Shown piece by piece: positions 51,317 to 55,905 of a stretch of 55,905 nucleotides of DNA. The notes beneath the pieces are model-generated. The model was not told where the DNA came from, made no database searches, and saw only the letters and a list, made by a program, of their open reading frames with translations. This DNA comes from Flavobacterium sp. Its GTDB lineage: Bacteria; Bacteroidota; Bacteroidia; Flavobacteriales; Flavobacteriaceae. A program made the position numbers and the translations under genes. The DNA lies in NCBI GenBank assembly GCA_018883065.1, contig VEQT01000011.1, positions 1-55,905 on the forward strand. The letters are read 5' to 3'. The first letter of the stretch is position 1; the number at the start of each line of letters is the position of its first letter.

Positions 51317-52735
51317 ATGAAAAAGTATTTTTTACTTCTGCCCTTTCTTTTACATATGTATTGCAGCAACAGCGATCAATTAAACGATTCGCACATTCAG
51401 CTAGCAAAACCAATGCCACCTGTTGTAGAGGCCGATGTGTTTAATTTAAAAGTAGTTCCTGAAATTAAATTAAAGTTTACGCTGACCGAATGGAATAAGC
51501 TTCTTCAGTATTATGATTTGAATCCCAAAAACGAGAAAAAAGTATCCTCCGATTTTACGTTTACCACCAACGGCAGAACTGTTCAATTAAACAACATTGG
51601 ATTAAAGTTGCGCGGCAACACCAGTAGACGTAGGCCTGAAGGATCAAATGGTCAATTACACAATGCACTTGCACCCGATTGGCACCATGCTCATTTTGCA
51701 TTGGACTTTTCAAAATTTGTGGATGATCAACGTTTTTCGGGACTTAATAAACTCAATTTGAAATGGTTTAAAGATGATGCCACCTACAGCCGCGAAATTT
51801 ATTGTTACGATTTATTTCGACGATTTGGATGTTGGACTGCGCCTAGAGCATCCTATTGCAAACTCACCATTGAAGTAGAGGGCGATGCTTCTCCTGCTTA
51901 TTTTGGCGTATATGAAATGCTAGAAGCAGTTGATGAAGATTTTCTTGCCAAAAAAAGCGCCCAGTGGGGTGTTGGAACCGGGTTTTTATGGAAGGGCTAC
52001 AATTTGGGTAGCAACAAAGCCGATTTTTATTCCACCAACAGTATAGGCGTTGAAAACGTAAGTTTAACTCCTTCTTTGTCACAGTATTATGCCTATGATT
52101 TAAAAACACGTGAAAATGAATTAATTAGCGCCAAAAATCAACTTACCGCGTTTATAGCCAATCTAAACATGAAAACAGGTGTTGAATTTCAGAATTGGAT
52201 AACCGCCCAAATGGATGTTGATTTGTTTTTAAAAACCTATGCAACGAGTGTGGTGGTGGGCATGTGGGACGATTATTGGGTAAATTGCAACAATTTCTAT
52301 TTCTATTTTGCACCCAACGGCAAAGCCTATTTTATTCCGTATGACTACGACAATTCGTTGGGAACCTCTGCTATATTAGGGAATTCAGGCACGCAAAACC
52401 CACTCAATTGGGGGCCGTCATCTCAACGTCCGTTAATCACTAAAATACTGGCGATTCCACAGTACCAAACGATTTACAAAAACTATGTAAAAGAATTAAC
52501 CCTGTTGCAAAATGATTATTTCACTGCAGGTAAAAGCAAAATAAGAATTATGGGGTGGCAAGCGATGATAAATGGACATATAGCCAATGATACCGGAGAA
52601 GACATGATCTTAAACGATGTTCCAGCCCATTGGGGTAACCAGCCCAATTACCGTTTGCTAAGCGGAAACAGCAACGGAGGAAGCAGTGGGCCTGCCAATT
52701 TCTTTACTTCGAGAATCCTATCAATTCCTTGGTAG
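51317..52735 (+). CDS. CotH-kinase-family exported protein
   Basis: A 472-residue protein with a hydrophobic signal ending at a possible lipid-attachment Cys (LLHMYC, near residue 17; lipobox not canonical). The CotH domain shows GLKLRGNTSRRR (about residues 95-106), LNLKWFKDDATYSRE (about 142-156) and the metal-binding Y-D-Y-D in YFIPYDYDNSLGTSA (about 352-366). CotH proteins are atypical protein kinases, known from Bacillus spore coats and some secreted proteins; the target here is unknown. It is separated from the adhesin operon by a terminator and meets guaD tail to tail. Confidence 0.87.
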   Translation: MKKYFLLLPFLLHMYCSNSDQLNDSHIQLAKPMPPVVEADVFNLKVVPEIKLKFTLTEWNKLLQYYDLNPKNEKKVSSDFTFTTNGRTVQLNNIGLKLRGNTSRRRPEGSNGQLHNALAPDWHHAHFALDFSKFVDDQRFSGLNKLNLKWFKDDATYSREIYCYDLFRRFGCWTAPRASYCKLTIEVEGDASPAYFGVYEMLEAVDEDFLAKKSAQWGVGTGFLWKGYNLGSNKADFYSTNSIGVENVSLTPSLSQYYAYDLKTRENELISAKNQLTAFIANLNMKTGVEFQNWITAQMDVDLFLKTYATSVVVGMWDDYWVNCNNFYFYFAPNGKAYFIPYDYDNSLGTSAILGNSGTQNPLNWGPSSQRPLITKILAIPQYQTIYKNYVKELTLLQNDYFTAGKSKIRIMGWQAMINGHIANDTGEDMILNDVPAHWGNQPNYRLLSGNSNGGSSGPANFFTSRILSIPW

Positions 52736-52736
52736 A

Positions 52737-53216
52737 TTAATAAGAAATTTTCTTCGTGTTATTTTCCCAAAGCTCAAAGGCCTTTAAAGCCGCTTCCCTT
52801 GAAAGTGGACTTGTTGGAATTTTCCGTTGGGTTACAGGCACGGTCAACTCCTCGTATATAAACGCATCGTCAAAGGCAATTGCAGCGGCATCGTCTTTGG
52901 TGCAACCATAATAAATTTTATCGGGTCTTGCCCAATATATTGCGCCCAAACACATGGGGCAAGGTTCGCAGGACGTATACAATTCGCAGCCATCCAACTG
53001 AAAGGAATTAAGATTGGCACAAGCATCTCGAATGGCCATTACTTCAGCATGCGCCGTTGGATCATTGTTTGCGGTTACCTGATTGTAGCCTCTACCTACT
53101 ATTTCACCATTTTTTACCACAATTGCCCCAAACGGGCCTCCATTTCGAAGACTCACATTTTCAGTCGCCAATCGAATGGCTTCGGCCATAAATAAAATTG
53201 GATCTGTATTTTTCAT
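52737..53216 (-). CDS. guaD: guanine deaminase (CDA-fold nucleoside deaminase)
   Basis: A 159-residue zinc deaminase closely resembling B. subtilis GuaD in length and motifs. The zinc ligands are His56 in PTAHAEVMAIRDAC (Glu58 is the proton shuttle) and Cys86 and Cys89 in TSCEPCPMCLGAIYWARP. The C-terminal swapped segment has FDDAFIYEEL. It is expected to convert guanine to xanthine; a related adenosine or tRNA deaminase role is less likely given the FDD-FIYEE tail. A -7 box precedes the ATG by 19 bases. Confidence 0.88.
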   Translation of the reverse strand: MKNTDPILFMAEAIRLATENVSLRNGGPFGAIVVKNGEIVGRGYNQVTANNDPTAHAEVMAIRDACANLNSFQLDGCELYTSCEPCPMCLGAIYWARPDKIYYGCTKDDAAAIAFDDAFIYEELTVPVTQRKIPTSPLSREAALKAFELWENNTKKISY

Positions 53217-53235
53217 CGTATCATTTCGTTTGCTT

Positions 53236-53243
53236 CAAAAGTA
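53236..53243 (-). promoter_or_regulatory. -7 promoter box for guaD
   Basis: TACTTTTG on the minus strand matches TAnnTTTG and ends 19 bases before the guaD ATG. Confidence 0.6.
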
Positions 53244-53332
53244 CTAAATCAGTTATTAGGATACATAATTAAATAAAACGATATAGTTTATAAGTTTTTA
53301 ATATTTTAAAAATCAAACCCTATATTTTAAGA

Positions 53333-53375
53333 GGGGTAAAAGTATATTTTTTAATTATTAATATAATTTTACCCC
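53333..53375. promoter_or_regulatory. 43-base interrupted palindrome upstream of amt
   Basis: GGGGTAAAA (53333-53341) and TTTTACCCC (53367-53375) are perfect 9-base inverted arms. After one mismatch the symmetry continues inward for five more bases (TATAT/ATATA). The element ends 20 bases before the amt ATG. A TATATTTT near-match to the -7 consensus (53343-53350) lies inside it, so a bound regulator or RNA hairpin could control amt. No known flavobacterial nitrogen operator was recognised. Confidence 0.6.
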
Positions 53376-53395
53376 AAATTTAAACAGGTATAACT

Positions 53396-54778
53396 ATGAA
53401 AGTAAAAAAAAGATGGTTGATTTCGTTTTTAATTATTTGTGTTATCTCAATAGTGGGCTTGTTTTGGGTTGAAGCTCCTATGTCGTCCAATCTAGCTAAA
53501 CAGTTTGGCGCTGTAGATCAAATAGTCCCTGCCGATGTGGCTTGGATGCTTACTTCTGCTTGTTTGGTGTTGTTAATGACGCCAGGACTTTCTTTTTTTT
53601 ATGGCGGAATGGTAGGCAAGAAAAATGTAATTTCTACCATGTTACAAAGTTTTATTTGTTTGGGCGTAGTTACCCTATTATGGGTTGTTGTCGCTTTTAG
53701 TTTGGCTTTTGGAAGCCCTTTGGGTTTTACCATCAATGGATCGTTCTACAGTATAATTGGCAATCCCACCACCTTTGCATTTATGGATCACGTTGCGGTT
53801 TTGCCCAATTTAAAAATGGGGGCTACCATACCGTTTATGCTCTTTGCTTTATTTCAAATGAAGTTTGCTATCATCACACCGGCAATTATTACCGGCTCTT
53901 TTGCTGAACGCGTGCGCTTTATTGCCTATTTATTTTTCATTTGTTTGTTTACCCTTTTTATCTATGCTCCACTCTGTCATTCGGTGTGGTATCCCACGGG
54001 TATTTTGGGCACCTATTTTGGCATCAGAGATTTTGCCGGAGGAACGGTGGTGCACATGAGTGCTGGTTTTGCGGCTTTAGCAGGCGTCTTGGTTTTGGGC
54101 AAACGCACCAATAAAGTAAATATACCTACCAACATTCCATTCGTATTGCTCGGAACTGGAATGCTCTGGTTTGGTTGGTTTGGCTTTAATGCCGGATCGG
54201 CTTTGGCGGCCAACGGAACTGCTGCGATGGCTTTTGCTACCACTACCACGGCATCTGCTGCAGCCATGCTCACTTGGATTTTCTTTGACCGCATCAACGG
54301 ACGTAAAGCTTCGGCTTTGGGGGCTTGTATTGGGGCTGTGGTTGGTTTAGTTGCCATCACTCCTGCAGCAGGTTATGTGGGTATACCCGTGAGTATCTTT
54401 TTTGGATTTATTGCGGCTATTGTTTCAAACTGCATTGTAAACGCCCCATTCATGCAAAAAATTGACGACACCTTAGACGTGTTTGCCTGCCATGGTGTGG
54501 GTGGAATCATGGGCATGATCTTAACAGCAATTTTTGCGCAAGGAGAAAACGCCAGTCTTTTACACGGCGGGTGGTCGGTGTTTGGACACCACATGATGGC
54601 CTTGGTTATTGTGTCGTTGTATACCTTTTTTGGGGCATATTTTTTATTTAAAATCACCAATTATTTTATCCCGCTTCGTGTTTCTGAAGCATCCGAAATT
54701 TTGGGATTGGATATTTCACAGCACAACGAAAGCCTAGACTATAAACACCATATACACCAAGGACCAAAACACGAATAG
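53396..54778 (+). CDS. amt: ammonium transporter (Amt family)
   Basis: A 460-residue inner-membrane channel with about eleven membrane helices plus an extra N-terminal hydrophobic segment (residues 8-25) that may be a cleaved signal. Amt motifs are ADVAWMLTSACLVLLMTPGLSFFYGGMV (about residues 46-73), FAGGTVVHMSAG (first pore His, near 219) and FACHGVGGIMGMI (second pore His, near 366). The C-terminal cytoplasmic tail has GLDISQHNESL. No glnK/PII gene is adjacent in this window, although amt-glnK pairs are common. The palindrome upstream suggests regulation. Confidence 0.95.
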   Translation: MKVKKRWLISFLIICVISIVGLFWVEAPMSSNLAKQFGAVDQIVPADVAWMLTSACLVLLMTPGLSFFYGGMVGKKNVISTMLQSFICLGVVTLLWVVVAFSLAFGSPLGFTINGSFYSIIGNPTTFAFMDHVAVLPNLKMGATIPFMLFALFQMKFAIITPAIITGSFAERVRFIAYLFFICLFTLFIYAPLCHSVWYPTGILGTYFGIRDFAGGTVVHMSAGFAALAGVLVLGKRTNKVNIPTNIPFVLLGTGMLWFGWFGFNAGSALAANGTAAMAFATTTTASAAAMLTWIFFDRINGRKASALGACIGAVVGLVAITPAAGYVGIPVSIFFGFIAAIVSNCIVNAPFMQKIDDTLDVFACHGVGGIMGMILTAIFAQGENASLLHGGWSVFGHHMMALVIVSLYTFFGAYFLFKITNYFIPLRVSEASEILGLDISQHNESLDYKHHIHQGPKHE

Positions 54779-54825
54779 TCAACACGAGCACAAAAACACT
54801 ATTTTCGTGTAATAAAATTGTTACC

Positions 54826-55338
54826 ATGAAAACTTGTTTCCTTTTGTTAAGCTCTATTTTGTTGGTTTCTTGCAAACCCTTGCAACCCAATACAGCCGAT
54901 ATCAACCAAGTGAATCGCTTTTTGGACGAATGGCATATGGCTGCGACCAACGCCAATTATACTCGCTATTTTGATGCCTTCGCCTCCGACGGAATTTTTG
55001 TGGGTACCGATGCCACCGAACATTGGAGCAAATCTGAATTTCAAACCTTTGCCAAGCCTTTTTTTGATCGGGGGAAAGCCTGGGATTTTAAAGCAGTAGA
55101 ACGTCACGTCTACTTCAGTAAAGACAAAAAAATGGTTTGGTTTGACGAATTATTGAGCACATGGATGAAAGGCTGTAGAGGTTCAGGCATATTGGTCAAA
55201 ACAAAAGAGAAGTGGGAAATTAAGCACTATGTGTTATCCACCACAATTCCCAACGAACACATTGATGCAGTAATTCAACTCAAAGAAAAAACAGAAACTA
55301 TTTTATTGCAATCCAAGTCTCCTAAATCCGAACAATAA
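54826..55338 (+). CDS. SnoaL-like (NTF2-fold) lipoprotein
   Basis: A 170-residue protein with a lipoprotein signal (SSILLVSC, Cys near residue 16). The mature part has the SnoaL_3/DUF4440 pattern: VNRFLDEWHMAATNANYTRYFDAFASDGIFVGTDATEHWS (about residues 28-67), then VWFDELLSTW and KWEIKHYVLS strands. NTF2-fold proteins of this kind bind small molecules or act as isomerase-like enzymes; the ligand is unknown. It follows amt by 47 bases and its stop lies 2 bases from that of tdh. Confidence 0.82.
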   Translation: MKTCFLLLSSILLVSCKPLQPNTADINQVNRFLDEWHMAATNANYTRYFDAFASDGIFVGTDATEHWSKSEFQTFAKPFFDRGKAWDFKAVERHVYFSKDKKMVWFDELLSTWMKGCRGSGILVKTKEKWEIKHYVLSTTIPNEHIDAVIQLKEKTETILLQSKSPKSEQ

Positions 55339-55340
55339 AA

Positions 55341-55905
55341 TTAGCGCACATCAATATCATGTTTTTGCAACATCTCAAGCATCACTTGGGTCATATTGGC
55401 TAAATCAAATTGGTGGTTCCAACCCCAATCCTTTCGCGCATAAGCATCATCGATACTTGCTGGCCAGCTGTCGGCAATTTTTTGACGGAAGTCAGGATTG
55501 TAGCTAATGGTGAAATCGGGTAGGTGTTTGGCAATTTCGGCTGCAATTTCTCGCGGTGTAAAACTCATGGCTGCCAAATTATATGCAGAGTGAATACGTA
55601 AATCTTTTGCTTCAGCTTGCATAATGGCAATCGTTGCGCGAATTGCATCGTCCATGTACATCATTGGCATTTTAGTGTCTTCGGATAAAAAACATTCGTA
55701 AGTACCTTGTTTCAGTGCTTTGTGAAAAATGTCTACCGCATAATCGGTCGTTCCGCCACCTGGAGGCGTACTCCAACTAATTAAACCCGGATAGCGAATG
55801 CTGCGTACATCAACTCCAAAAATATTATGGTAATATTCGCACCAGCGTTCGCCAGCTTGTTTGCTTATACCATATACAGTAGATGGTTCCATTACAGTAT
55901 ATTGT
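55341..55905 (-). CDS. tdh: L-threonine 3-dehydrogenase, SDR type (5' end cut by the window)
   Basis: The C-terminal ~188 residues of an extended SDR enzyme; the frame continues past the window edge (Gln-Tyr-Thr-Val before the first Met seen). The catalytic Y-x-x-x-K is in STVYGISKQAGERWCEYY, and the following RSIRYPGLISWSTPPGGGTTDYA and MPMMYMDDAIRATI blocks are typical of the epimerase-like threonine dehydrogenase that makes 2-amino-3-ketobutyrate. The N-terminal NAD-binding Gly motif lies outside the window. A related sugar epimerase is less likely given the GGGTTDYA and ADSWPASIDD motifs. Confidence 0.85.
   Translation of the reverse strand, partial: QYTVMEPSTVYGISKQAGERWCEYYHNIFGVDVRSIRYPGLISWSTPPGGGTTDYAVDIFHKALKQGTYECFLSEDTKMPMMYMDDAIRATIAIMQAEAKDLRIHSAYNLAAMSFTPREIAAEIAKHLPDFTISYNPDFRQKIADSWPASIDDAYARKDWGWNHQFDLANMTQVMLEMLQKHDIDVR

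Overview
The window looks like a piece of a Flavobacteriaceae (Bacteroidetes) chromosome, probably Flavobacterium or a close relative. The evidence is low GC, many start regions preceded by the Bacteroidetes -7 promoter motif TAnnTTTG rather than Shine-Dalgarno sites, lipoprotein signal peptides ending in SC, a type IX secretion (T9SS) type B adhesin followed by PorP/SprF and OmpA partners, and Bacteroidetes-restricted families (DUF4175, DUF4837, DUF2480, head-GIN). The first 19 bases match the Tn5/Nextera mosaic end at 17 of 19 positions, so the left edge is probably a contig end with adapter residue. The right edge cuts an L-threonine dehydrogenase gene.

Layout. 1-6.4 kb: head-GIN protein, LysE-type exporter, tRNA-Cys, folB, then glnS with an outer-membrane barrel gene facing gltX. 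6.5-14.4 kb: a tightly overlapping run DUF4175-ybeY-mnmG-lipoprotein-methyltransferase, then an OmpH-like lipoprotein. Two parS-like 16-mers lie at the two ends of mnmG and are read as the codons Met-Phe-His-Val-Glu. 14.4-19.2 kb: Pif1-like helicase with a C-terminal HTH, holB, pgk. 19.3-30.4 kb: cell-envelope and proteolysis genes (lytic transglycosylase with five LysM domains, DUF4837, GNAT, tandem OmpA protein, S41 protease, rnpA, M1 and S8 peptidases, MBL hydrolase).

30.5-40.1 kb: the SUF iron-sulfur assembly cluster, sufA-sufB-sufC-sufD, a serine hydrolase on the other strand, then sufS-lipoprotein-sufE-sufT-DUF2480. Two small four-helix-bundle genes (23S rRNA intervening-sequence protein family) sit between sufA and sufB and between sufC and sufD. 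Each is bracketed by short-period tandem repeats in opposite orientation: 9-mers around the first, 7-mers GTTTCAR around the second. A third heptamer cluster with no gene lies between sufB and sufC. This repeat-bracketed gene arrangement is the most unusual structure in the window.

40.1-55.9 kb: hflX, then a 2259-residue T9SS type B adhesin with seven diverged 68-residue repeats, three of them nearly identical in DNA, followed by porP/sprF and a TPR-propeller-OmpA protein. After that come a CotH-kinase protein, guanine deaminase, an ammonium transporter with a long interrupted palindrome upstream, a SnoaL-like lipoprotein and the truncated threonine dehydrogenase.

Genes are densely packed. 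No gene-free stretch exceeds about 250 bases, and most convergent pairs touch or overlap at their stop codons. No rRNA, CRISPR array, transposase or phage gene was seen.
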